Positions 1-8,627 are shown, counted from the stretch's first letter. The stretch: 22,877 nt of DNA from Bryobacterales bacterium (GCA_016713735.1 JADJOP010000033.1:1-22877); one strand, 5' to 3'. Made by a program: numbers and translations. The notes: a model not told the origin generated them from the letters alone.

Positions 1-2
1 AA

Positions 3-29
3 GGGCGCAAGGCAACTTGCCCCGCGCCC
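3..29 (-). terminator. Hairpin downstream of the TonB receptor gene
   Basis: A two-part inverted repeat: GGGCGC (3-8) pairs with GCGCCC (24-29), and GGCA (11-14) pairs with TGCC (18-21), separated by an AA/CC internal mismatch and closed by a 3-nt loop. It lies just past the 3' end of the leftward receptor gene, so it is a plausible transcript end. No T-run is visible before the window stops, so an intrinsic terminator is inferred from position and pairing only. Confidence 0.45.
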
Positions 30-55
30 ATCGTTGACCCGTTCTCAGATCCAAC

Positions 56-3000
56 TCAACCACAACCTTCAACCCAAAACTGGACCCGCCGCGGCTCACC
101 CGCCGAGGATTGATCGTTCCACCCGCCGGACTCGTGATGTTCACGTTGGATTCCCAAACGCCGGCGTGTTCGACGCGTTGAACGCCTCGGCCCGGAACTG
201 CACCCGCACGCGCTCTGTGATGTTGAAATACTTCGCCAGCGAAAGTCCAGGTTCGTCACCCCCAGGCCCAGGTAGAATGTTCCGCCCTGAGTTGCCGTAG
301 GTGAATTGCGGCTGCAGCCAGAACGCCCTACGTCGAACCAGCGGTCAATCGTCCGCTGATCGCCCGGCAGGTTGCCATGCCGGATCCGGTTCAGCCGGTC
401 CGCCCGCCCGCGTTCGTCAACCCGCCGCCCGACACCACCGTGGACGGCTCGCGTTCGACTTCAACCCCGCCCAACTGCCAGCCGCCCAGAATCGCATCCA
501 CCACGCGGTTCGCACCGCCCAGAAACGCCTTGCCCTCCCCAAACGGCAGCTCATAGGTCGAGCTATAAACGAACATATGCCGGATGTCGGTCAGCGGGCT
601 GCCCCGGTTCTGGTTGCGGTCCCACACATACGTCTTTCCCGTGCCTTCCCGTTGCCCCACCTCATCCACGTTGTCGATCGCATGCGACCACGTGTACGAC
701 ATCAGGAACGTCAGCCCCTTGCTGAACCGCTTCTCCAGCTTCGTGATCAACCCGTTATAGCCCAGGTTGCCATACGCCAGTTGCTGGTTCACCGAGTTAT
801 AGAACGGCCACAACCGCAGGCTGTTCACCGGCGAGGACCCGGCTGAATGCCGTACGGGCTGTTATAGTTCAACCCGCCCAGCATCTTCCGCGTCCCACTC
901 CCGTGCTAGCCGCTCGTGCCCAGCGTATCGAACCGCAGCTCACGCTGAGTGTCAAAGAAATACTGGATCGAATACTGCGTCGGCAGAAACCTCTGCGGCG
1001 CATCGACGCCCACCGAGTTCGGCCCCGGCACCGCCGTCGCCGGCAACTGCACCGCCGGGAAGCCGTCCTTTGAGGATCAGCCGCGAATTGATGCGGTCCA
1101 GCGTCCCAAAGCCAATCTCGATGAAATCCGGCGCCGGGTTCTGGGCCCGCGCCCACTGCGTCTGAATGGAATCGGCACGTGCGTAGAGCTCATGCCCGCC
1201 CCGGCCCGCACCACCATCTTCGGCGTCACCTTGTAGGCTATGCCCAACCGCGGCGCGAAGTTGTTTGTATCGTTCTCGCAGTTGCACTCATTGGGCGCCA
1301 GCCGGATCTGGTTCAACCGCACGGCCGCCCCAGCCTGCCGAAATCAAGTTCAAACGCCGACACCCGCCCGTCCGGGAACCGCGGCGCAAAGAAGATGTCG
1401 TAGCGCAGACCCAGGTTCACCGTCAGGTTCGGCGTCACCTTCCAGTCGTCCTGCACAAACCCCGCCAGCATGCTCCCCACATCGTATTCGCCATTCTCGT
1501 TGCCGATCGTGCCGCCCGACGCCATCCCCAACATGAACTCAGCCATGCCGTCGGCCGTCGTCCCGCGGCTGGCCGGGTTCGCCGTGAACTCGCGGTTGAA
1601 CGCAAACTGCCCGCGCGCAAACCGCGCCGCGTTGCGGAAAATATCCTCCCGCCGGAACTCGCCACCAAACCGGATGTTGTGCTTGCCCCAGCTCTTGAAC
1701 ATCGTGTCGTTGAACTGGTAGGTCCGCTGGTTGTTCGTGTTCGGCCAGAATGACCGCGTCCGATCTCCGTATACCCCGCCGGTGTGAACCGCGACAGCCC
1801 GCGATCGTTCGACGACGCCAGGTTCGTCTTCGGAATCCCCTTGATGCCAAACTCGTCAAACAGCGGCTTGTCATACGGCACATCGAACCGCGTGTTCACG
1901 TCCGTGATACCCACGCGGAACTCGTTCGTCAAGGTCGCCCCAAACGTGTAGGTGTGCGAGAACGCAATCGCATTGCTGTCGATAATCGTCGTCGTCGCCA
2001 GCCCGCCATCGGCGGCAGCGGCAGCGGACCCGGCTCAAACCGGTCCCGGTCCCGCCGGCTATAGCGCCCGATACGCGGCTCGGTCGCTGATGTTGTGGTC
2101 GCCCTTGATGTCGAACGTGTTCACGTCATTCGACTCCGACCCAGCGTAGAAGTGGTTGTTCGCAATCCTCGACGAATCCCCGATCGTCTGCGCCGGATAC
2201 AACGCCAGCAGCTTCCGGAAACAGAGGGTCCCACCGGCTCTTCGGCACGATGTTGCCCGGAAAACTGCTGCCGCGTGAAGCTCGTCGGCGTCCCCACGGT
2301 CGTCGCGGGATCGAAAATCGGACGCACCTTTGTGAAATTGCCCTCCCGGATCTCAGCCGTCGGCCATCGTCGCATTGAAGCTCCGGCCCAGCCGCGTCCG
2401 CGTCCTTCAAACGACCCAAAGAAAAACGTCTTGTCCTTCCGGATCGGGCCGCCCACCGTGCCGCCAAACTGGTTCTGCTTGTAGTCCGGCTTCTTGTTCC
2501 GCGCGATTGGCGAAGAAGTTCGTCCCGTCCAGATTGCTGTTGCGCAGAAACTCGAACGCCGTCCCGTGGAACTGGTTCGTCCCGGACTTGATGTTCACAA
2601 ACACCTGCCCGCCCATCCGGTTGCCATACTCCGCCGACAGGTTGTTGGTCACCACTCGGAATTCGCCCACCGCGTCCACGCTCGGCTTGATCGCCTGCGC
2701 CTCAAACCCAATCGGACCTCCCCGAGTAGGTCATCGAGTTGTCCACGCCGTCAATGTTCACCTGCCTGTAGCCTGCTGCCACCGGCCGAGAACCCGCCCT
2801 CGCCTTCGGTCCGCGACCCCCGCGCCGATGTCGTACCCGCGCTCAGCCGCGCCAATTGCAGGTAATTCCGTCCGTTCAGCGGCAGCTCCACAATGCGCTT
2901 GTTGTCCACCACCTGGCCCACCGTCGCCGTCTCTGAGTCCAGCAACGCCGCCGCCGCGCTCACGTTGATGCTCTCGGTCACCGAACCCGGCTTCAGCGTG

Positions 3001-3307
3001 AAGTCCACGCGCGCCGTCTGGATTTCACGTCCAGCTTCAGCTCGGCCACCTCGGCGCTGGAAAACCCCGTCATTGAGGCCACCAGCTTGTAGCGGCCCAC
3101 CGGCAGCGACGGCGCCGTGTAGAAACCCGTCTCGTTCGTCGTCACCTCGCGCCGTAAACCAGTGTCGATATTGGTCAACACCACCTGCGACCCGATCACC
3201 GCTCCCTGTGTCTGATCCTGGACAATGCCCTGAATCGCGCCCGACTGCCCGAACAGCGCTCCCACTGTGAGCGCCATTACCATCAAGACCCATACGCTGT
3301 TCAACAT
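56..3307 (-). CDS. Oar-like TonB-dependent receptor, frameshifted in this sequence
   Basis: Outer-membrane TonB-dependent transporter of the Oar type common in Acidobacteriota, about 1,080 residues, within the usual 1,000-1,200. It starts with a signal peptide (MLNSVWVLMVMALTVGALFG), then a carboxypeptidase-regulatory-like domain (SGAIQGIVQDQTQGAVIG, GFYTAPSLPVGRYKL). Next come the plug (VELPLNGRNYLQL, GEFRVVTNNLSAEYGNRMGG, IKSGTNQFHGTAFEFLRN) and barrel strands (IRKDKTFFFGSFEG, HNIRFGGEFRRED, FVQDDWKVTPNLTVNLGLRY, FSKGLTFLMSYTWSHAID). The end reads RVQFRAEAFNASNTPAFGNP. ATG at 3307 is chosen because the signal peptide begins there and a TATAAT lies 7 nt upstream; the longer reading from 3355 adds residues before it. 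At least eight frame changes split the gene. The exact stop is uncertain: TGA at 56-58 is the last one reached, but one more indel could move it. Substrate unknown. Family confident, frame details not. Confidence 0.85.
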
Positions 3308-3314
3308 GGCCCGA

Positions 3315-3320
3315 ATTATA
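3315..3320 (-). promoter_or_regulatory. -10 box of the TonB receptor gene, leaderless arrangement
   Basis: A perfect TATAAT on the minus strand lies 7 nt before the ATG at 3307, which would put transcription start at or next to the A of the start codon. No Shine-Dalgarno sequence is visible between them. The -35 region is weak (TTTTCG-like). Leaderless transcription is inferred. Confidence 0.6.
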
Positions 3321-3407
3321 TCAAGCTCTTCATCAAGCGAAAACGAAAAAGTCAAACGTTTACCAATGTCTACCGGAATTCCCTCACCCCATTTTTTTCG
3401 CCCCCAT

Positions 3408-3439
3408 TTGACAACTCGCCGTTCTTCTGCCAGTATAGT
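3408..3439 (+). promoter_or_regulatory. Sigma-70-type promoter upstream of tRNA-Gly
   Basis: TTGACA at 3408-3413 is a perfect -35. Downstream is TATAGT at 3434-3439 (20-nt spacer, longer than ideal), with CAGTAT at 3431-3436 as an alternative -10 at 17 nt. The next plus-strand gene is the tRNA at 3555, so the transcript would have a leader of about 110 nt. Confidence 0.55.
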
Positions 3440-3483
3440 GTCTGCGCCTCACACTCACCCCGTGCGAGGTGCACGCTCCCAAA

Positions 3484-3509
3484 ATCCGGCGGTTCCCCAA
3501 CCGCCGGAT
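3484..3509 (+). other. Perfect 11-bp hairpin in the tRNA-Gly leader
   Basis: ATCCGGCGGTT (3484-3494) and AACCGCCGGAT (3499-3509) are exact reverse complements around a CCCC loop. It lies between the promoter at 3408 and the tRNA at 3555. No T-run follows, so an ordinary terminator is not supported; a processing signal, attenuator or 3' end of a short leader RNA are possibilities. Confidence 0.6.
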
Positions 3510-3554
3510 CCGCCTCCTGCAGAGCTCCAATTCGGGCCGGCTGAGGTTTGCCGA

Positions 3555-3628
<74 letters not shown>

Positions 3629-3667
3629 TTCGCTTCTCCCTCTCTCCTCCTCGCTTCCCTCGTCCCC

Positions 3668-4155
3668 TTACTGAACGCTTCGTTTCGTCAACCGTAGCGC
3701 CTCGCCTGCCGGCTCATACCGCGGCTCAATCTCCAACGCCTTCTCAAATCACTCCGCGCCCGGTTCAGCAGATCCTTCCCCAAATACACCCGCCCCAGGT
3801 TGTACCACGGATAGTGAAAGCTGGCATACCGCACGCTCTGCGTCGCCTTCTCCAACCACGGAATCGCGTCATCCAGCTTCCCCTGCTCAATCAGGTACGC
3901 CCCGATGTCGTTATACGGATTCCCAAACCCGGGATCGATCAGAATCGCGTTCTTACACTCCGTGATCGCCTCCTCCAGCTTCCCCTGGAACTTGTACGTC
4001 CAGCCAAGATACGTGTACGCCTCCGCCGTCGGATGCAGCTCAATGCTCCGCTTATAGAGCGCCTCGGCCAGGTCCAGCTCCCCCTGCATCTGCAGCATAT
4101 AGGCCTTCTGGAACAGCTCCAACGCAAGCTCCACTCGAGGGTCTGTCGCGCTCAT
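3668..4155 (-). CDS. Tetratricopeptide-repeat protein
   Basis: Small soluble TPR protein of 162 residues after repair, with no signal peptide, so likely cytoplasmic and a protein-protein scaffold. TPR units are visible from about residue 8 on: ELFQKAYMLQMQGELDLAEA, AYTYLGWTYKFQGKLEEAI, NPYNDIGAYLIEQGKLDDAI, WYNLGRVYLGKDLLNRA. The ATG at 4155 is preceded by AGAGGAG. One T is missing near 3745-3748: restoring TTT to TTTT turns the odd tail into SDFEKALEIEPRYEPAGEA and ends at TAA (3668-3670), giving a whole number of codons. It converges on the tRNA and diverges from the ROK kinase. Partner and specific role unknown. Confidence 0.85.
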
Positions 4156-4226
4156 GCTCCTCTACTTCTAACACAACCACCTCACTTCCTCACACAACGC
4201 CCGCCTGCCCCCAGGCCCCGGTGCAG

Positions 4227-4232
4227 TAGACT
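4227..4232 (+). promoter_or_regulatory. Candidate -10 box of the ROK kinase gene
   Basis: TAGACT lies 9 nt before the ATG at 4242 with no Shine-Dalgarno sequence between. It matches four of six TATAAT positions and has the same close-to-start spacing seen at four other genes here. Confidence 0.4.
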
Positions 4233-4241
4233 GGTCCAAGC

Positions 4242-5265
4242 ATGAGTCAGCAACTTGTGGCCGGTGTCGACCTCGGCGGCACGGCAGTCAACTACACCCT
4301 TCTCACCCCCGGCGAACAGTTTCTCATCGACGGTCTCTGCGAACATCCCGCCCGCTCCAAGGAAGGCCCCGCCATCTGCATGCAACAGATCGCGGACGGG
4401 CTTGCCATCGCCCTCGGCCGCGCCGGCGCGACCCTCGCCGACATCGCCGTCGTCGGCCTCGACACCCCCGGCCCGGCCAGCGCCCAAGGCGTTCTCAGCA
4501 CACGCGGCGCCACCAACTTCGTCCACGCCGATTGGGCCGGCTACGACCTCCGCGCCGGCCTCGCCGCCATGCTCAACAAACCCGTCACCTATTTGAACGA
4601 CGGCAACGCCGCCGCCCTCTGGGGCCACTTCAACATCTTCGGCGCCGACCCCGGCCCCACCTCCGTCTCCGCCATCATCGGCACCGGCCTCGGCGGCGGT
4701 GTCATCGTCAAAGGCGAAGACATCAAGGGCCGCGCCGGCTTCGGCGGCGAACTCGGCCACGTCCTGCTCCCTTACCAGTCCATCCCCGCCCTGGCCCGCG
4801 TTCACCCCCGCTGCAACTGCGGCCGCACCGGCGATCTCGAAGCCATCTGCTCCCTCACCGCCATCACCAACACCCTCCTCCCCCACTTCCTCGCCAAATA
4901 CCCCCAACACGCCCTCGCCCAGCTCGACATCGCCTCCGCCGCCAAGAAGGTCCGCGGCCTCGCCGAATCAGGCGACGAAATGTGCCGCGCCATCTTCCAG
5001 GTCCAGGCCCACGCCCTCGGCCTCTTCTTCGACATCATGATCAACACCTTCGACCCCGACGCCCTCATCGTCGGCGGCGGAGCCATTGAAACCGGGCCCG
5101 AATTCCAGCAGTGGTTTGTCTCCGAAATCCGCGCCGGCATGCCCAATCAGCGCGACGAACAGGCCTCCATCCCCATCCACATCATGCCCCACGGCGATAC
5201 CGCCGGCGCCCGCGGCGCGCGCCATCGAAGCCCTCAACCACGCCCGCCACGCCGGCTTGCTCTAA
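4242..5265 (+). CDS. ROK-family sugar kinase (glucokinase-like)
   Basis: ATP-dependent cytoplasmic sugar kinase of the ROK family, 340 residues after repair. Visible motifs in order: phosphate-1 loop GVDLGGTAVNY (residues 8-18), VGLDTPGP, the sugar and catalytic-Asp segment YLNDGNAAALWG, phosphate-2 loop IIGTGLGGGVIV, GELGHVLLP, the Zn-site region CNCGRTGDLEA, and adenosine-site IVGGGAIETG. The usual third zinc-ligand Cys (CxCGxxGCxE) is Asp here. Near 5205-5221 one base seems inserted; removing it replaces a Pro/Arg-rich tail with GARGAAIEALNHARHAGLL and TAA at 5263-5265. The sugar cannot be told from sequence; glucose or N-acetyl sugars are possible. It stands alone, converging on the amidohydrolase. 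Confidence 0.88.
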
Positions 5266-5272
5266 CCAGCCC

Positions 5273-5339
5273 CACGCCGCGCACCACACCGCGCACGCCG
5301 CGCCCACACCTCGCACGCCGCGCCGCTCTCACGCCGCGC
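5273..5339. repeat. Short tandem repeat, CACGCCGCGC x4
   Basis: Four exact copies of CACGCCGCGC start at 5273, 5294, 5314 and 5330, spaced 21, 20 and 16 nt with variable filler between. They lie just after the kinase stop, between convergent genes. No protein reading is supported; function unknown. Confidence 0.75.
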
Positions 5340-5342
5340 CCC

Positions 5343-5376
5343 CCGTAACGGAGCCACGACCGTAAGGGAGTGGTCC
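5343..5376. repeat. Interspersed REP-like element
   Basis: Read leftward this encodes GGPLPYGRGSVT, a phrase I recall as a frequent repeat-derived tail in predicted acidobacterial proteins. It holds an imperfect inverted repeat, TAACGG / CCGTAA, around AGCCACGA. It lies beyond the repaired stop of the amidohydrolase and so is intergenic. The multi-copy claim rests on memory and needs a genome search. Confidence 0.5.
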
Positions 5377-5380
5377 CCCC

Positions 5381-6279
5381 TCACTCCTCAAACTTCCAAA
5401 CCGCTCCACCGTCTTCGACAACATCCACTCCCGGTCCTTGTCATTCAAGAAGTTCATCTCATCCCGCACCACACCCAGCGTCTGCCCATACGTCGCATGC
5501 CGCAAACACACCGGCCAGTCCGTCCCCCACATCAGACGCTCCGCTCCGAATTGCTGATGCAGCTCCTTCACCTGCGCCCACGTGTCGCGCCACGGATACG
5601 GCTCCTTCGACAGCGACCACGTGTGCGAGATCTTCACAAACACCTTCGGATACCGCTTCAGCGCCGTCAGCTTCGCCAACTCCTCCGGCTTCCCCAGCGG
5701 GCAATCCGCCATGTGGTCGATCACCACCGTCAGCTCCGGCTGCCTGGCAATCCGTTTCTCCACATCCGGCAGCCGCGCCGTCGACGTCAAAATCGTCATC
5801 GGCACGCGTAGCTGCTCACACCGCTTCCACAACGGGCCCATCAACGGACCATTGATCCACTCCCCGCTCGCATTCGCCGCCGGCGACAACCGCACCCCCT
5901 GAAACTTCTGCTCCTCCACCAGACGCGACAAATGATCCGCGTTCGCCGCGTCCTCCGGATTCACCCGCGCCACCCCGCAAAACTCCCGTGGATACCGCCG
6001 CAGCGCATCGGCCACATACGAGTTATCCCAGCGATACCCGATGTACTGGATGAGCACCGTCCGCGCCACCCCGTGCGTCTTCATCAGCTCCAGCAGCATC
6101 TCCGCCGTGCGGTCCTCGGCCGGAGGATTCCCCGTCTCCTTGGCCCACGGAAACCGCGGGTCGTTCTTCCACACATGCGTGTGCGGGTCAATGATCCTGG
6201 TGGGAACGGCTGCCTGACTCATGGCCGTGGGAATCGTGGCGGTGGCAGCCAGCATGCGGCGCCGGGTAAGGGGGGACAC
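5381..6279 (-). CDS. Amidohydrolase-2 family hydrolase with Tat-type signal
   Basis: TIM-barrel metal-dependent hydrolase of the amidohydrolase-2 / L-fuconolactonase-like group, 299 residues after repair. The N-terminus TRRRMLAATATIPTAMSQAA looks like a twin-arginine signal. The metal-site HxH follows at IIDPHTHVW, then VLIQYIGYRWDNSYV, FQGVRLSP, LTVVIDHMADCPLG, VFVKISHTWSLS, and the C-terminal catalytic Asp in LMWGTDWPV. A missing T near 5395-5400 (TTTT read as TTT) hides the normal ending VERFWKFEE and TGA at 5381-5383; otherwise translation runs into the REP-like repeat. GTG at 6279 is preferred over ATG 6351, which would overlap the upstream gene and bury the Tat signal; TATGAT lies 6 nt before this GTG. 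Substrate unknown, possibly a sugar lactone. Confidence 0.85.
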
Positions 6280-6285
6280 GCCGCT

Positions 6286-6291
6286 ATCATA
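6286..6291 (-). promoter_or_regulatory. -10 box of the amidohydrolase, leaderless arrangement
   Basis: TATGAT on the minus strand is 6 nt before GTG 6279, so transcription would begin at the start codon. This supports the GTG over the upstream ATG. No Shine-Dalgarno sequence is seen. Confidence 0.5.
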
Positions 6292-6326
6292 TATCGGGTC
6301 GACGCCCGATTCAGGTTCCTCGGCGC

Positions 6327-6536
6327 TTAGCTCTTCTTCCGCTTCCGCCAATACTCCTTCATCCGCGCCGACACCTCGCGCCGCTCCTCATCGTCCATTG
6401 TCTTCCGGCCCCGGCGCTTATTGGCCACAATAGGTGCCACCGCCCCGGTTCGGGTCAAATCCTCCAGCGACGCGATGGCACGGTCCAGGCGGTCCTTTTC
6501 CGTGCGCAAATCGCGTATGATTTTGTCAAGATCCAT
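6327..6536 (-). CDS. Small basic coiled-coil protein (MDLDKII/RRGRK type)
   Basis: 69-residue protein with an N-terminal helix likely to form a coiled coil (MDLDKIIRDLRTEKDRLDRA, then IASLEDLTR), a basic linker KRRGRKTM, and a charged end RREVSARMKEYWRKRKKS. I recall similar short proteins recurring in acidobacterial genomes. The RGRK patch resembles AT-hook-type DNA-binding basic segments, so nucleic-acid binding is possible but inferred. The ATG is preceded by AGAGGG at good spacing and by a structured leader. It lies between tatC and the amidohydrolase on the same strand. No frameshift is needed. Function unknown. Confidence 0.8.
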   Translation of the reverse strand: MDLDKIIRDLRTEKDRLDRAIASLEDLTRTGAVAPIVANKRRGRKTMDDEERREVSARMKEYWRKRKKS

Positions 6537-6552
6537 ACTTCAATCCCTCTGC

Positions 6553-6621
6553 GGACCTGACGGTCCTTCGATAGTTCGATAGTAGGGACCAGAACCGGGT
6601 AGGACCACAGGACGCCCGTCC
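6553..6621 (-). promoter_or_regulatory. Structured leader with alternative GGACC/GGTCC pairings
   Basis: On the minus strand the order is GGTCCC (6590-6585), then two tandem copies of CTATCGAA (6582-6567), GGACC (6566-6562), GTCA, GGTCC (6557-6553), then the ribosome-binding AGAGGG. The middle GGACC can pair with either neighbour but not both. A further hairpin GGAC-GGGC-GTCC lies at 6621-6610. The 3' hairpin ends directly before the ribosome-binding site, so it could affect translation of the small gene. No known riboswitch class is recognised. Confidence 0.45.
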
Positions 6622-6678
6622 ACGCCAGTACCAGGACCGGCATAGGAATCGAGCTTCCCAGGGTATAAGAAGTTCTAC

Positions 6679-8028
6679 TTACTTGACAAGAAACGGATAC
6701 GACCAAACGAGCTGGTAACCGAACGAAGTTACCGCCCAGTACACCCCGCCCGCAAACACCGCCACGAAGCCCGCCACGATCAGGAACAGGATCAGCCACG
6801 GAAACTTCTTGTTCTCCCGGCTCAGCGTCAGCAGATAGGCCGCGAAAATGCCCATGAAATACAGCAGCGTCATCGGCAGCGCCAGCAGCATCAGGTTCAC
6901 CACGTCCGGCGTCGGCGTGATCAGCGCCGCCACCACCACGATGCCCAGAATCGCGTACCGCGAATTCCTCACCAGGAACCCTGGCGTCACAATCCGCAAC
7001 AGCGACAGGAAGAAAATCAGCACGGGCAGCTCAAACACCAGCCCCATGCCCAGGCTCACGTTCGTGAACAGATCCAGGTAATTGGAAAGCGAAATCACCG
7101 CCTGCGCATTGCCCCCGATGCCAATGGCAATCAGAAACGCCAGGCCCAGCTTGAAGGCCACAAAGTAGGCAAACAACCCGCCGAGAATAAACAGCCCGGC
7201 GCTGATGATGACAAACGGCGCCGCCCACTTACGCTCTTTCTTGTACAAACCCGGCGCGATGAACGCCCAGATTTGATAGAGAATCCAAGGCGAAGAAAGA
7301 AAGATTGCCGTAAGAATCGGCAGTTGGACCCAGATCACCGAAAAGCCCTCGGTCGGCGTCAAAATCGCCAGCTTCGGGTCCTTCATTCCGGCCTGCTTCA
7401 TCGCCTCAATCGCCGGATTGCTCACCAGCAGCCAGATCTCGTTGTTGAAATAGATGGCAATGGCAAACGCCACGCCCACCCCGATCAGCGCCTTCAGAAT
7501 CCGGTTCCGCAGCTCCTCGAGGTGTTCGAGGAAGCTCATGCGCAACATGCCGCCCTCTTCCCCGTCTTCCTCTTCCTCATCGTCCGCCCCTGAGTAGGGC
7601 GGCGGCGGAGCCCCACCGGAACCCGCCTTCGTCTCCACGGCAGGCGCGGGCACACTCGATGACTCCACCACCGCGGTCGTCGGCGAAGCCGGCGCCTGGT
7701 CGCTGCCCGGCGTCTCATAGCCGTAGTCGTCGTAATAGGGGTCGCCGTAGGACGCCGCGGCGTCCGTCGTCTGCTCGTAGGAAACCTTGGCCTCGCCCTC
7801 AGGAGCCGCGGCGTCTGAAGACACCTCGCCCCCGTCCGGCTGCGCCGCCGTCTCCCCCGCCCCCGCTTCGCCGGCCCCCTCAGGGGACGAGGACGCTGCC
7901 TCGCCGGCCCCGTCCGAAGACACGGCCTCCGTCGAAACCTCTACGCCCTCCGCCGGCGAGGTCTCCTCACGCGAGGAAATCTCGTCGTCCTGCGGAGGCA
8001 CTCCGGCCTGATCGTTTGTGCCCGCCAT
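6679..8028 (-). CDS. tatC: Twin-arginine translocase subunit TatC with long acidic N-terminal extension
   Basis: Integral membrane receptor subunit of the Tat pathway, which exports folded proteins with RR signals. The TatC core starts near residue 161: FLEHLEELRNRI (signal-peptide site), then six hydrophobic segments, the periplasmic SPWILYQIWAFIAPGLYKKE signature, and ALITPTPDVVNLMLLALPM. It is 449 residues against about 250 for usual TatC. The extra 160 residues are acidic, rich in Ala/Ser/Glu/Pro, predicted disordered and cytoplasmic, with a Tyr-rich stretch at residues 93-110 (SYGDPYYDDYGYETPGSD) and a poly-acidic run before the core. ATG 8028 begins 4 nt after the tatB stop, so the two are cotranscribed. 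An internal start nearer the core cannot be excluded, but the frame is open, continuous and needs no repair. Confidence 0.95.
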   Translation of the reverse strand: MAGTNDQAGVPPQDDEISSREETSPAEGVEVSTEAVSSDGAGEAASSSPEGAGEAGAGETAAQPDGGEVSSDAAAPEGEAKVSYEQTTDAAASYGDPYYDDYGYETPGSDQAPASPTTAVVESSSVPAPAVETKAGSGGAPPPPYSGADDEEEEDGEEGGMLRMSFLEHLEELRNRILKALIGVGVAFAIAIYFNNEIWLLVSNPAIEAMKQAGMKDPKLAILTPTEGFSVIWVQLPILTAIFLSSPWILYQIWAFIAPGLYKKERKWAAPFVIISAGLFILGGLFAYFVAFKLGLAFLIAIGIGGNAQAVISLSNYLDLFTNVSLGMGLVFELPVLIFFLSLLRIVTPGFLVRNSRYAILGIVVVAALITPTPDVVNLMLLALPMTLLYFMGIFAAYLLTLSRENKKFPWLILFLIVAGFVAVFAGGVYWAVTSFGYQLVWSYPFLVK

Positions 8029-8032
8029 GTTG

Positions 8033-8554
8033 TTATGTGCTGAATTGCGAACGCTGCTGCGCGCAGCTTACGCCTGGGCTGCCTGCGGGCCCTTCGGGCT
8101 GCTTCTCGCGAGCCACCGTGCCTTCGGGTGCTTCAGCGGCCACCGTCTCCGTTGAGGCGGATTCAATGGCGGCGTTCGCCGGCTGGTCAGCGCCCTGAGT
8201 TGCGGTTGCGCTTACTGTGGAACTTTCCGTGGACGCCGAAGCGCCGGTCGAATCCGGCGAATCGTATCCATAACCGTAATCGTAGTTGGAGTCGTAGTAG
8301 GAAGAGTTGTAGTCGCTCGTGCTCGCTTCGATCTCGTTTTGCACCGAACTCGTCGCACTCGCCACTTCATGGCCCTCCCGCTCTATGGCGGCCATTTCAC
8401 GATCCCAGGTGGACCTGAGCTCGCTTGACGCCCGCCGGAACTCCGTCATCGCCTTGCCGATGGTCTTGCCCAGTTCCGGGAGCTTTTTCGGCCCGAAAAC
8501 GAGCAAGGCAAGGATGAAGATAAACACGGTTTCTTGCCAGCCCAGCGGACCCAT
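8033..8554 (-). CDS. tatB: Sec-independent translocase protein TatB (TatA/B family)
   Basis: Single-pass membrane protein of the Tat translocase. Residues 6-20 are the short hydrophobic helix (WQETVFIFILALLVF), followed by the hinge FGPKKLPELGK and an amphipathic helix with EFRRASSELRSTWDRE, which favours TatB or a dual TatA/B. At 173 residues it has a long polar tail including the Tyr-rich stretch SYYDSNYDYGYGYDSPDS (about residues 85-102), similar to one in the TatC extension. The ATG at 8554 has a good AAGGAG 6 nt upstream. It precedes tatC by 4 nt. No separate tatA is in the window. Confidence 0.93.
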   Translation of the reverse strand: MGPLGWQETVFIFILALLVFGPKKLPELGKTIGKAMTEFRRASSELRSTWDREMAAIEREGHEVASATSSVQNEIEASTSDYNSSYYDSNYDYGYGYDSPDSTGASASTESSTVSATATQGADQPANAAIESASTETVAAEAPEGTVAREKQPEGPAGSPGVSCAQQRSQFST

Positions 8555-8627
8555 CGCTACTCCTTATCTAAATCCTCAACGGGCTGATCCACACCGGACC
8601 AGCCGCCGAGGGAATTGGTTCGTTTCC

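Noticed and set aside
3484..3509. T-box riboswitch or intrinsic terminator
   Set aside because: No T-box sequence, no T-run, and the element precedes a tRNA gene rather than an aminoacyl-tRNA synthetase or amino-acid gene.
4182..4910. 242-residue minus-strand frame opposite the ROK kinase
   Set aside because: Antisense shadow of a gene with all the ROK motifs.
5273..5339. CRISPR array
   Set aside because: Repeats are only 10 nt with 6-11 nt fillers, and no cas genes are present.
5329..5380. C-terminal extension of the amidohydrolase ending GGPLPYGRGSVTGGAA
   Set aside because: Caused by one missing T; the repaired frame stops at 5381-5383 and the extension is a REP-like repeat.
6280..6351. 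Upstream ATG start for the amidohydrolase
   Set aside because: It overlaps the small upstream gene and would bury the twin-arginine signal; GTG 6279 has a -10 box at the right distance.
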